In this document: positions 45,971 to 56,179 of the stretch, in pieces
How the letters are laid out: every line of letters begins with the position of its first letter
Position numbering within the stretch: the stretch's first letter is position 1
Source: Haemonchus contortus
Taxonomy: Eukaryota > Nematoda > Chromadorea > Rhabditida > Trichostrongylidae
Length of the DNA stretch: 64,000 bases
Reading direction: 5' to 3'
Assembly (NCBI GenBank): GCA_000469685.2
Contig: LS997566.1
Span: forward strand, 14,386,118 to 14,450,117
The notes under the pieces: generated by a model
What the model saw: the letters and a program-made list of their open reading frames with translations, nothing else
Database searches by the model: none
Told to the model about the DNA's origin: nothing
Made by a program: the position numbers and the translations under genes

Positions 45971-46538
45971 CACGTTGGCGACCATGCGTCCCGATGCCGG
46001 GACGCAGGATAAAAGTGACAATATTTTTGTAATTTACGTTTTTTTGTATTTTTTTTGTGGCAACGCCACTACAGTGGACTGAAGAGTCTATATTACCCGC
46101 GGTCCGGTTAGAGCTAAAGTCAGAAGGGAGATATCTCAAGGTTGCAATCAATCCTTGCGAATGTCTAAATTCAACATTTTAAAATTTTTATTCGGTAATC
46201 AATAATTACAATAACAACAACAAAAATTAGACACTGGAGCAACTAGTGTGCACCGTTTGGAAGCATTCAAGGCAGAAAAAACCTTCACATTGGCTCCATG
46301 CAGTCTTCACCTTCTTCACGTTGTTTGTTGCCGCGCGACCATGTTCTGCTTGCGCTTTTTTGTAGCATTCTTTGACGGTCGTCGCTCTTCAATTCATCGT
46401 GCGTAACCAATTTTCTTTCCTTGGAGTTTCGTTAGCATTCGTCGGCAGCAGAAAACTTTTCACAAACGAAACGCTGCAAACGAACGTGGCTCGGTCCCGC
46501 GCGGCGCGCGGTCGGAAAAGGCTGCCGTCGCCAATGTG
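45971..46538 (-). mobile_element. piggyBac-like deletion derivative (568 bp)
   Basis: The left end CACGTTGGCGACC (45971) and right end CGTCGCCAATGTG (to 46538) are inverted repeats with two mismatches in 13. They are flanked by TTAG (45967-45970) and TTAA (46539-46542), fitting the TTAA target of piggyBac elements. Inside, the minus strand encodes a cysteine-rich tail typical of the piggyBac transposase C-terminus. The catalytic domain is deleted. A hairpin (CGTCCCG ATGC CGGGACG, about 45988-46005) lies just inside the left TIR. Confidence 0.7.
46227..46383 (-). pseudogene. piggyBac transposase C-terminal Cys-rich domain remnant
   Basis: Reading on the minus strand, ECYKKAQAEHGRAATNNVKK is followed by a segment containing QCEGFFCLECFQTVHTSC and a TAA at 46227-46229. 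The C..C(n)C..C..(H)...C spacing and the basic HGR...VKKVKT lead-in match the zinc-binding cysteine-rich domain that binds transposon ends in piggyBac transposases (family knowledge). A TGA lies in frame upstream, and no DDD catalytic core remains. Confidence 0.65.
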
Positions 46539-46542
46539 TTAA

Positions 46543-47410
46543 ACGACTCTGGCGAATATCATTGGAGCACAGCTTTCAAGTAGATTGAATAAGTAGGGCA
46601 AGCTGATGCCACTTATCTACACTAGATTGAATTTGTGCACCAATGATAGACGCCAGATTCCTTTAAATCACTATGAATTTCGCTGCGCGGTTTGCCGCGT
46701 CCAACCAGAATTGAAGGTTCCTTCCACCTTACTGACCCTTACTGACCCATTCTTCACTATTGCCCTTTTCTCTCGACGAATGTGTTGTCTGAAACCAAGT
46801 TAGGAAGATTTGCCTATTGCCACCGTCTCGGGTTAAGCTCCGCTGAGCTCACATGTCTTTAATTGGTATTGCTACATGCCTATGCCCAACCGATCTCATG
46901 CTTGACCCAACATCTGCGGCTGCTTCTTCGGGTAATCACCGTGACAATCAGGCAGGAAGGCAGTATGGCAGCGGACAGGCAGACATGCTCACAGACTCAC
47001 AGGCAGACAGAAAAACAAACAAAAATAAAAAAACAGATGCGAGGGCGTTATATATGATAAGGAAGTGGTATATTATATTGTAGAAGGGAGCATTTTCTAC
47101 GCTAAGCTTTTAGTATTGGGCATGTGAATACACTTTCCCATGATGTTTACTTGAATGACCTTTGCATTGCTTCAGATGCTACAAATGGAACCTTCATGTC
47201 AATAAAATTAGACGTAGAGCGCTTGAAACCGTCTTCATGCCGCCATTCAAACTTTGAATGTTTCGCACCAAGAAAAGTTTGCCTTCTTCCATAAATAAAA
47301 TACAGTGGAAGTGGCCCTTACAGTTCAGTATTGCGCTCCTGGCTTTTTTTCGAAATAATGTGAGTCTGAAAAAAACATTGCTATGAGATGAGAAGGAAAT
47401 TACAGGCTGT
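46543..47410. other. Sequence without supported genes
   Basis: Apart from a purine-rich low-complexity stretch at about 46945-47035 (GGCAGGAAGGCAG, ACAGGCAGACAG runs), nothing was identified. Confidence 0.4.
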
Positions 47411-47479
47411 GGTTTGTGTGCGTTAGATAGAAAATTTCCGGAGTACGGAAACAAACATACTGCAGGAGGCTTTCTCTCA

Positions 47480-48231
47480 ACTGGCTCAACAAATGAAACA
47501 GACATACTGCAGAAGGCTTTCTCTCTACTAGCTCAGCAAATGGTAAGACTCAGAGGTTCCAGTTATTCTGCACCCATTTTATTTCGGGAACTGACGGTCG
47601 ACGGGCACTACTTACGCAACCTTCGCTTCGCAGACCACATCGTACTTACGAGAATGAACATCGACCTCAATATGATAAATCGACCCGGCTCCAGAGCTGA
47701 GCAGAAGGAAACGCGCCGTAAAAGAGCATTCAAGAATATCGAGGGAATAGTTAAGAAGACAAAGAACATCTGGCTCCGCACTCACCTTTTCGACACTGCT
47801 GTCCTTCCTGCCTTGACGTACCCTTATAGACATCGACTCTATGAGAGCATGCAGTGAGCCTTTTGAAATGCGCTGTAAAAAGAATAATGCTCGGAATCCC
47901 CTATACACGCAAGTGCAAAAGTGAATCTGGAGTTGCGACCTTTTTCAACGATCGAAAATTAGAGATAGCGTTGCTTACGCGAAGAAACCGAAGATCAGGT
48001 AGGCCGGATATGTTATGCGATATGGTGATGACCGTTGAACCAGGGCGGTTACTGGCTGGATCCCTCGGGATGTCAAACAAAAACCAGTACGGCCATCGCG
48101 GTCAACGCGATATCCAGACATTTTCGCGAAAACTCTGAACGAGAGGAATGCTATGCTTCGTGTCCCTCGAGCGAGGACGACCCACTGGACTACTCTGGCT
48201 CGTGAAAGGGACAAATGGCGACGCTACTGAG
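47480..48231 (+). pseudogene. RTE-type non-LTR retrotransposon, 3' end of RT ORF (broken)
   Basis: Frame 1 (to 47857) reads FRELTVDGHYLRNLRFADHI, then a block with RRKRAFKNIEGIVKKTKN and LRTHLFDTAVLPALTYPYRH. This corresponds to RT motif C (FADD, here FADH, so catalytically dead) and the downstream thumb of RTE-clade elements. A second frame (from 47854) gives AVKRIMLGIPYTRK, and a third reads [20 protein letters not shown] ending [15 protein letters not shown] at 48231, the characteristic C-terminus of nematode RTE ORFs. Endonuclease and most of the RT are missing (5' truncation), with at least two frameshifts. Confidence 0.75.
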
Positions 48232-51200
48232 GCTCGCTAGAAGTGATCGGTGATCAACAGGACTGCAGGTGATTAAGGCCTGAAGGATAGAAGCATTGCT
48301 CTTTAAATGCGCATTAAAGCCAATTCGTTTTTTGAGTAGCCTCGAAACCCATCACACAAATCACATACACTATATCTCGATGTGGTTTTCGAGCATTAGC
48401 GCATTTCACTTCTCTCAGCCACATCGGCGGAAACTTCAACTCGTGTTAGCCTCGTTTATGAGAAAACCTAATGATCGGTGGATCACCATTACAGTTCGCA
48501 CAAATTCTCGGCTTTCGTCGGCAGGAAAGGCATATTTTGTTGGTTATTTTTCCAGCAATCCAAAAAGCGCAAGGCTGTTCGAGATTAAAGAGTTGTTTTG
48601 AACTGGTGCCGTTCACGTGTGAAACAAGCCAACAATTACCCATTTGATTAGCGCCATTGTTAGGATTCCGATTGAGCGCAAATGTTTTTTAGTAAAATTG
48701 TTCTCGTTTTCCTCTTGTTCTCGCCCTCAAACTTGATTTCCAGCCAGTAACGAGTTTATCGCGTCGTAGAAAAGAACTTCGTTCAGTCGTTCTTTCCGGA
48801 CCTTTCGAATTATATATGTATGTAGACTTCAGTTGTACCGTGACTGCGTTTTACAGGATTTTCGCAAATTCTTTTTCTCGATGGGGCCCAACAGCATCAG
48901 CCGCTTGATGTTTCGTGTAATTAGTGCGAACCTTACTGGAGAGGTATGCTTACAAATACTGTACAGTTTTCTTATATTTTGAGAATTTTAGATGGATCGC
49001 CGATTTTTAATTCAATTGTGTTTTGTGAAGTTTATATCCAAGCTTTGATTTTCGTACTGTGTATTACGTAGAAGCAGCTCTTCCAACTTCGAACAGATGT
49101 TCCCTAGCTACCTTCTTATACCTCCTACCAGCTCTGTTTATGAAATTTCTTCATTTTCCAAAGATTTGGTGATTCAGAAACTCACGGCTAATCACCACTC
49201 ATTCTGCACAGAATTTTTTTCTATCATTTGGGTGAATGAAGGGCCTTTTCGATGGCTGACTGGAGATTGAGGGCTTTAGGCACAGTTTGCGATAAATTTT
49301 GGGGTGTCCGGTTCACAATAATTGACGAAACTAATAGTCTAGATCAGTGCAAAGGTAAATTTGAGACGAAAAGGTGAAAAACGGCGGATATACAGAGATA
49401 TGAGGCTTCATAGAAGTCTTAAAATTGTGGGTTGGACGCGAATGTGACCACCAAAGTAGCGTGGATTGAGTATTTGGTGTCTTTGCGTAAAGCTAACTAC
49501 GGTGAGCGAGAAATGCTCAAAATTGTGTAAATCAGCTGATGCTCCTGGCAGGGGGGTTATGCTCTGCTCTACATTCTTTTTTTTGCTTCTACATTAACAG
49601 AATAGCTATTCTGAAAAACATTAGCCTCGAAAAGCAGCAGTGGAATGAGAGAATAGTCTGAAATACGGTAACTTGCCCTGCGACGATCAGCTGATTGATT
49701 TTTCATCAAAGTTGCCTTAAGCGAACACTGGTGCCCAGCAAATACATACTGGTGCATAGTCAGCCGAAAGAGCGATGTGGTAATCTTGAGATACGATCTA
49801 TGGCCCTTTATTGTGTCATACCACGTGGAAATCCCAGAATCATTTTCAAAGTCAATTGAACTTTTAAGGCTCAAGTAATAGGCACGTAGCGATTAAGCTG
49901 ACTTGAGAGCAACTGAATCTTCCGGAGGTTTGTACAAACTTTCTCCATCCACCCCTTGCTTTGTGAACATTCTGCTATAATTCAACGGAAAACGTGCATA
50001 GAACAATGCACTCAACGGAAATTATAAGTGGGTAAATAAAGTTTGTACAAGATTCTGGATTCCCAGAAGAGAGCGAATTCCCGGAGGGTCTTCTGCGAAC
50101 GCTGTCCGCCAATGGCGAACACCTTAAAATATGCAGCAATTGTAAACTTTAACCTACTTAATGCTAACTTCAATGCCTGTTTGCTGTCGATGTTGATAAG
50201 TAAGGAGCAAACATAAACAAATCTTCAAACTCATTCAACAATAGCAATAAATAAACCAATGAACTTCGAACTTATCATCAACTTGATGCGCCTTCACCGA
50301 CTTTGAATTTTTGCCCCGATTTTTCTGTGAATCTTCAGAGGACTTAAAATTTCACTGCTTTCTTTCGTTGGAATATTAGCATTTCTCTATCTTCGCTGAC
50401 GCTTTAAACGTCTGGGAAAACCAGTTATAGACGTCGTTTCCAAATGGTACAATAGCGTACTCATCCTCGGAGTATTTTTGTTATGTTGGTATTGGCGTTG
50501 TTGTCTTATGTCGTTGATATAGGCGTTTTGAAAGAGCTATTCATCAATCCAAGGACTGAAAGCTTTATACATTCCGTATGAAAATTCATACTCATATCCG
50601 TGATTTCCAGTGGAAGGAGATGAGTTGAGCACATTAAAATTTTTCTGCACTCCAGTAAATCACTCTACTGCTATCTTGGGTTTTATGTGAAGCAATGAAC
50701 AATGACGGATGACACTTCTTAACCGTATTATTGATCGTATGTATATTATGCTTCGATGATCCATTGATTTTCATAATTTTCAAGAGAGTGTGTTCCAAAT
50801 TGTCTTATCAAAGACGAATAATATTGTCCAATTTCTCCTTACATGTATGAGGAGCGCCTTGTAATTATGTTTCTATTTCTTAGTTCGCAGTGCCGTATGA
50901 ACAGCTCAAGGTCTCTGGTATCTATAAGTGCCTGTCGCGATGGGAGCGCGTAGGAATGAGCTCTTACCTGAGCTGATGATGTTGCTCTGCCACGCGTCAT
51001 TGCCCCCTTCTGGAGTACCCCTGAAGCGGTATATGCAGGAGCCTTGCGGGTGAGGGTACACCGGTTGATATTGTGGCTTACATCCTCCTTTTCCCTCCTA
51101 TAAACCTGTGAACTCTACTACCTCACGGCGTGTGGGCGCATGTTACATTATTAAAGAATAAACTACCACCTAAATAAGTATTGTATTACAGAGAAGTTTT

Positions 51201-51289
51201 GTACTAACGAGTATGCGATATACATAAATCTTCCCCGTTAAACTATATTATCAGAAGAATAAAGATGAAGGTTACTAAATATATCTTTA
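48232..51289. other. Intergenic sequence (3 kb)
   Basis: It includes an orphan exon-like segment at 48856-48943 and a short element-like inverted repeat with TTGTACAAACTTT near 49932 and AAAGTTTGTACAA near 50038. Otherwise no supported feature. Confidence 0.4.
48881..48943 (+). CDS. Orphan first-exon-like segment (21 codons)
   Basis: The acceptor TTTTACAG ends at 48855. An ATG follows 25 nt later and opens MGPNSISRLMFRVISANLTG-E to donor GAG|GTATGC (48943/48944), phase 0. Its spacing resembles that of the reticulon exon at 22973. I could not find a convincing second exon downstream, so it may be a chance arrangement or a gene remnant. Function unknown. Confidence 0.2.
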
Positions 51290-51473
51290 TCCTACTATAT
51301 ATAACGCGCTAAGTGTGTCTGTTGGTTTGTCTGTGTGTGTGTGTTTGTGTGTGTGTGTGTAGTTGTGTGTTTGACCGGAAATTCATAACTGCAGTCCCCA
51401 TGGACCTAGAGAGTTCAAATTTAGTAGAATTTCCTACTATATATAACGCGCTAAGTGTGTCTGTTGGTTTGTC

Positions 51474-51504
<31 letters not shown>

Positions 51505-51575
51505 AGTTGTGTGTTTGACCGGAAATTCATAACTGCGGTCCCCATGGACCTAGAGAGTTCAAATTTAGTAGAATT
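51290..51575 (+). repeat. Duplicated Helitron 5' terminus (two ~142-bp units)
   Basis: Two head-to-tail copies (from 51290 and 51432) each contain the TCCTACTATATATAACGCGC start, a (GT)n-rich stretch, then GACCGGAAATTCATAACTGC and GACCTAGAGAGTTCAAATTT. The second copy is about 2 bp longer in the GT tract. Confidence 0.85.
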
Positions 51576-52072
51576 ACAGGGGGCAGGATAGGAACACTAA
51601 TGATGGGTGGCGTGGGCGAGCTCCGCCCACAGGGGGCGGGGCGTGCGCGATAGAAATTTTGGGCCGCAAATTCATAACTCCGGTTCCCGTCGACCTACAA
51701 AGTTCAAATTTGGTAGGTGTAAGGGGGGCAGGATAGGAACACTAATGGTGGGTGGGGGGCCGGACTCCGCCCACAGGGGGCGGGGTTTGTGCGAAATAAA
51801 TGTTTGAGTGCAAATTCATAACTCCGGTTTCCGTCGACCTACAGAGTTCAAATTTGGTAGTTGTAAGCGGGGCGGGATGGGAACACTAATAGTGGGTGGT
51901 GGGGCCGGACTCCGCCCACAGAGGGCGGGGCGTGCGCGATAGAAATTTTGGGCCGCAAATTCATAACTCCGGTTCCCGTCGAACTACAGAGTTCAAATTT
52001 GGTAGGTGTAAGGGGGGCAGGATGGGAACACTAATGGTGGGTGGTAGGACCGGACTCCGCCTACAAGGGGCG
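51576..52072 (+). repeat. ~145-bp tandem units (ancestral form of the array)
   Basis: About three and a half diverged units with spacing near 145 bp (AGTTCAAATTTGGTAG at about 51700, 51848, 51993). They share GGCCGGACTCCGCCCACAGG and TTCATAACTCCGGTTCCCGT. The second motif links them to the 5'-terminal units and is lost in the later 118-bp units. Confidence 0.8.
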
Positions 52073-54000
52073 GAGTTTGTGTGAAAAACTTAAACTTGGA
52101 CCTAGAGCGTTCAAATTTGGTAGGAATACAGACGGCAGGGTGGAAACACTTATGGCGGGTGGCAGGACCGGACTTCGCCCACGAGGGGCGGGGTTTGTGT
52201 AAAAACTTAAACTTGGACCTAGAGCGTTCAAATTTGGTAGGAATACAGACGGCAGGGTGGAAACACTTATGGTGGGTGGCAGGACCGGACTCTGCCCACA
52301 AGGGGCGGGGTTTGTGTAAAAAACTCAAACTCGGACCTAGAGCGTTCAAATTTGGTAGGAATACAGACGGCAGGGTGGAAACACTTATGGTGGGTGGCAG
52401 GACCGGACTCCGCCCACAAGGGGCGGGGTTTGTGTAAAAAACTCAAACTTGGACCTATAGCGTTCAAATTTGGTAGGAATACAGGCGGCAGGGCGGAAAC
52501 ACTTATGGTGGGTGGCAGGACCGGACTCCGCCCACGAGGGGCGGGGTTTGTGTGAAAAACTTAACTTGGACTTGGAGGGTCCAAATTTGGTAGGAGTACA
52601 GGCGGCAGGGTGGAAACACTTATGGCGGGTGGCAGGACCGGGCTCCGCCCACAAGGGGCGGGGTTTGTGTGAAAAACTTAAACTTGGACCTAGAGCGTTC
52701 AAATTTGGTAGGAATACAGACGGCAGGGTGGAAACACTTATGGTGGGTGGCAGGACCGGACTCCGCCCACAAGGGGCGGGGTTTGTGTGAAAAACTCGAA
52801 CTTGGACCTATAGCGTTCAAATTTGGTAGGAATACAGGCGGCAGGGCGGAAACACTTATGGTGGGTGGCAGGACCGGACTCCGCCCACAAGGGGCGGGGT
52901 TTGTGTGAAAAACTCGAACTTGGACCTATAGCGTTCAAATTTGATAGGAATACAGACGGCAGGGTGGAAACACTTATGGTGGGTGGCAGGACCGGACTCC
53001 GCCCACAAGGGGCGGGGTTTGTGTAAAAAACTCAAACTTGGACCTATAGCGTTCAAATTTGGTAGGAATACAGGCGGCAGGGTGGAAACACTTATGGTGG
53101 GTGGCAGGACCGGACTCTGCCCACAAGGGGCGGGGTTTGTGTAAAAAACTCAAACTCGGACCTAGAGCGTTCAAATTTGGTAGGAATACAGACGGCAGGG
53201 TGGAAACACTTATGGTGGGTGGCAGGACCGGACTCCGCCCACAAGGGGCGGGGTTTGTGTAAAAAACTCAAACTTGGACCTATAGCGTTCAAATTTGGTA
53301 GGAATACAGGCGGCAGGGCGGAAACACTTATGGTGGGTGGCAGGACCGGACTCCGCCCACGAGGGGCGGGGTTTGTGTGAAAAACTTAAACTTGGACCTA
53401 GAGCGTTCAAATTTGGTAGGAATACAGACGGCAGGGTGGAAACACTTATGGTGGGTGGCAGGACCGGACTCCGCCCACAAGGGGCGGGGTTTGTGTGAAA
53501 AACTCGAACTTGGACCTATAGCGTTCAAATTTGGTAGGAATACAGGCGGCAGGGCGGAAACACTTATGGTGGGTGGCAGGACCGGACTCCGCCCACAAGG
53601 GGCGGGGTTTGTGTGAAAAACTCGAACTTGGACCTATAGCGTTCAAATTTGATAGGAATACAGACGGCAGGGTGGAAACACTTATGGTGGGTGGCAGGAC
53701 CGGACTCCGCCCACAAGGGGCGGGGTTTGTGTAAAAAACTCAAACTTGGACCTATAGCGTTCAAATTTGGTAGGAATACAGGCGGCAGGGCGGAAACACT
53801 TATGGTGGGTGGCAGGACTCGAACTTGGACCTATAGCGTTCAAATTTGGTAGGAATACAGGCGGCAGGGCGGAAACACTTATGGTGGGTGGCAGGACCGG
53901 ACTCCGCCCACAAGGGGCGGGGTTTGTGTGAAAAACTCGAACTTGGACCTATAGCGTTCAAATTTGGTAGGAATACAGGCGGCAGGGTGGAAACACTGAT
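52073..54000 (+). repeat. 118-bp minisatellite, ~17 units, with higher-order pattern
   Basis: The units are spaced exactly 118 bp for most of the array: TTCAAATTTGGTAGG recurs at about 52346, 52464, 52817, 52935, 53053 and onward. Each unit carries the small hairpin CCGCC-CACAAGG-GGCGG. Variant sites (AGAGCG/ATAGCG, GACGGC/GGCGGC, GGTAGG/GATAGG) repeat with a 708-bp (6-unit) period. A 39-bp deletion truncates one unit near 53818. The frames open through the array change register every unit and are not genes. Confidence 0.92.
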
Positions 54001-54335
54001 GATAGGTTGCAAGACGAAACTCCGCCCCAAAGGACTGGGCGTGAATAAATACTGTTGGTTCGGACCCAGACCGTTGAAGCTTGAAGGCACAAGGAGTTGG
54101 CTGGGAACATTGATGGTTGCTAACATAGTAGACTCAGCCGCGGTGAAGTCTGAATACTTATTCTCTAAATAAGTTTTGTGATATAATGCGATGTTTTATT
54201 CGGACACAGCGAAGATGGCTTACAGAAAAAATCGCGCACAGTTTGAAGCTAATACTGAGGGTGTACAGCTTTCAAAGAAAAAGTAGAATCCGAAGTGTTA
54301 TTTGCGCATAGCAAATTTCTCAGAGGAAGGAGGAG

Positions 54336-54417
54336 CGCCCGGCGTAGCCGGGCGTCACCGCGCCCGGCGAAGCCGGGCGTCCACATAAGAAGGAGGGAAG
54401 CCCGGCGTTAGCCGGGC
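54336..54417 (+). repeat. Three GC-rich hairpins at the Helitron 3' end
   Basis: GCCCGGCG-TA-GCCGGGC near 54338, GCCCGGCG-AA-GCCGGGC near 54362 and GCCCGGCG-TTA-GCCGGGC at 54400-54417 are three near-identical stem-loops within 80 bp. Only the last sits at the expected distance from a CTRR-type end. Confidence 0.8.
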
Positions 54418-54428
54418 GGCCCGACTGG

Positions 54429-55690
54429 TAACAAATAAGCGGATGTAAAACCTACGGGCAGCTCCTGCGTCACAAAGGGACTTCGGCGCCCGCTGCCATC
54501 GGGAAAGGAGACAACGACAATGTCGCGGACGTGTGCCACGCACGGACCATCTGCCTCCGCGGCCCCGAGTTCCCTCGCTGATTCTTGAAGCTCCTTGGTG
54601 CGTCCCCTCCCAGAGCTGCAGATGACCTTAGCTGTCCGGCGGCAGCGAGCATTTCTTTCTTTTTGCTACGCTCTTTTCACAGCTTGGAGCTTCTTCTTCT
54701 TCCTTCCATCCCTGGCAGTGCGGTTATAATGGCGCCTGCGTATTGTCGTCCGATTTTGTGGCGAGGCTGGATGACGACGGGAACAGCGGAGACGATGTTG
54801 CGCTAGAAGAAAAGCCGACAGCGATATCATTGACATGGAGCGAATGGCACACTCTACGCCGCAGCGCCCCATGCCGCGAGGCAATCAATGCGAGCGGCGC
54901 ACAGCATGAATGGTGTAAACGGTACTGTGCGTCGAATAATGCGCGCGCAGTGCAGTGGGAGCCCTGGCATAAAAGAGATCGTTGGCTCCGCAACAGTACC
55001 ATTTGATGTTGTTCTGTGGACCGTTCGTACTGTCAGTACCCATGGTAAAAATTGATTGTCATCAAACGTCGATATCATAGTTAGCTCAGAATCAGAGGAG
55101 GCAAACAATAAACCTATTTTATGATCTATGCTGTGTAAGCACTATTGTCACACAAACCCACCTTCTACGCTTCCTTCCCAGCTTGCGCATGAACAATACT
55201 ACCATTATCATAATGATGGGATGCTTTACGTTAGGACAGGGATAGTTGCAGACAAACATTCAAACGACAGAAAATCACGCATTACGTAAAGTAAATGACA
55301 GTGTGTTAGGTTATGTTATGTTGTACTATCTTATGTTGCAGGATTTTGTAGTACCTCAGGTTGTGGTTTTTGGTAAATGATAATATGACCTAGGCTCCAA
55401 AAAACTGCGTGTTCTCGCTACGACAGCCGGTTTTAGCGGTGAAAGTTTAAGTGAAAAGTCGAGTTGTGCTCTCTCACATTCCAAAAAACTACAGCCTAAA
55501 AGGCCAACTAGGTTCGGGAAGCCGCTTCACTATAGATCTTGATCGGATCCGAAAGCTCTCCTAAAGCTCTCCTTGCGTTTCAACCAGTCAACTTCCTGCA
55601 GACTCGCAGTGCTTTTAGACATCATTCTACCCCTCTCAACAATGGGGAAACACTTTAGAGTTGGATTCCATACGAGCTCGGTGAGGGTGA
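54429..55690. other. GC-rich stretch right of the Helitron
   Basis: Positions 54430-55010 are clearly more GC-rich than the surroundings and are open in several frames. The frame at 54743-55006 (+) reads MSSDFVARLDDDGNSGDDVA then LEEKPTAISL, ending with LRNSTI. AATAAA occurs at 55107. No family is recognised, and this could be a captured gene scrap or another element. The remainder to 55690 is anonymous. Confidence 0.3.
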
Positions 55691-55719
55691 GTGAGTGATT
55701 CACAACCTTAACCAGTTCC

Positions 55720-56176
55720 TAGAGGGGAGCTTTACTCGATGGAGGTCATTCTCTGCGCTCAGTGGAGTGTACCAAGCCTGCATTACTGCATCCTGCATGA
55801 CAGCATTACCGTTGAGACACATACCTACTGTTTGCAGCTGTGTATTTGCTCGAGAAACTGTGGCCCCTATGCTACACGTAATGCACGCCCATACGTCGCA
55901 AAAAGGGTAATTTGCGAACTCGCCTTCGCAGTACTACATCACCCTGCATGTTTTTCTGCGTCCACGCCAGCCGACAAACACCTGTTCCGCTTGCTAGTTC
56001 AGTTTCTGAAGGTCAAGAGCTACGATGATTGTGAGCTTCTCGGAGTGGGTCTTCAGCCATTCTTCGCGACGAAAACAGCAGAGTTTTGGCGAAAAAGTTC
56101 CCATTCACCAGTCAATTGATGGAAGGCTGTCGTGGAGGTTTGTGGTATGTATTGTACCGTATATAGTTGATTGTGA
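55720..56176 (+). pseudogene. mariner transposase C-terminal remnant
   Basis: The translation shows EVILCAQWSVPSLHYCIL (the WW.V.G..HYELL region), ETHTYCLQLC, NARPYVAKRVICELAFAVLH, ADKHLFRLLVQFLKV (PSDYHLFRSL..FL class) and ATKTAEFWRKSSHSPVN, then a TGA, then WKAVVEVCGMY. Order and spacing match the second half of mariner transposases. The catalytic residues are degraded (PSDYH corresponds to PADKH), a frame stop lies before the final block, and the N-terminal DNA-binding half is missing. Confidence 0.75.
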
Positions 56177-56179
56177 AGG

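Larger units (their letters stand above)
51290..54428 (+). mobile_element. Non-autonomous Helitron-like element filled with minisatellite (3.1 kb)
   Basis: The 5' end starts TCCTACTATATATAACGCGC, preceded by A at 51289; TC-starting AT-rich termini of this kind are typical of Helitrons. The 3' end has a GC-rich hairpin GCCCGGCG-TTA-(C)GCCGGGC class stem at 54400-54417, followed 7 nt later by CTGG (54425-54428, matching CTRR) and then T. Helitrons insert between A and T without target duplication and carry a hairpin about 11 nt from the 3' end, as here. No Rep/helicase coding was seen. The interior is tandem repeats. Confidence 0.65.

Noticed and set aside
51290..54000. CRISPR-like regular repeat array
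   Set aside because: There are no unique spacers between repeats, the units are 118-145 bp and directly abutting, and the genome is eukaryotic.
52081..54172. Many 66-118 codon open frames on both strands across the minisatellite
   Set aside because: The repeat unit is 118 bp, not a multiple of three, so each frame lasts only a unit or two and then shifts. They are by-products of a stop-poor repeat, not genes.
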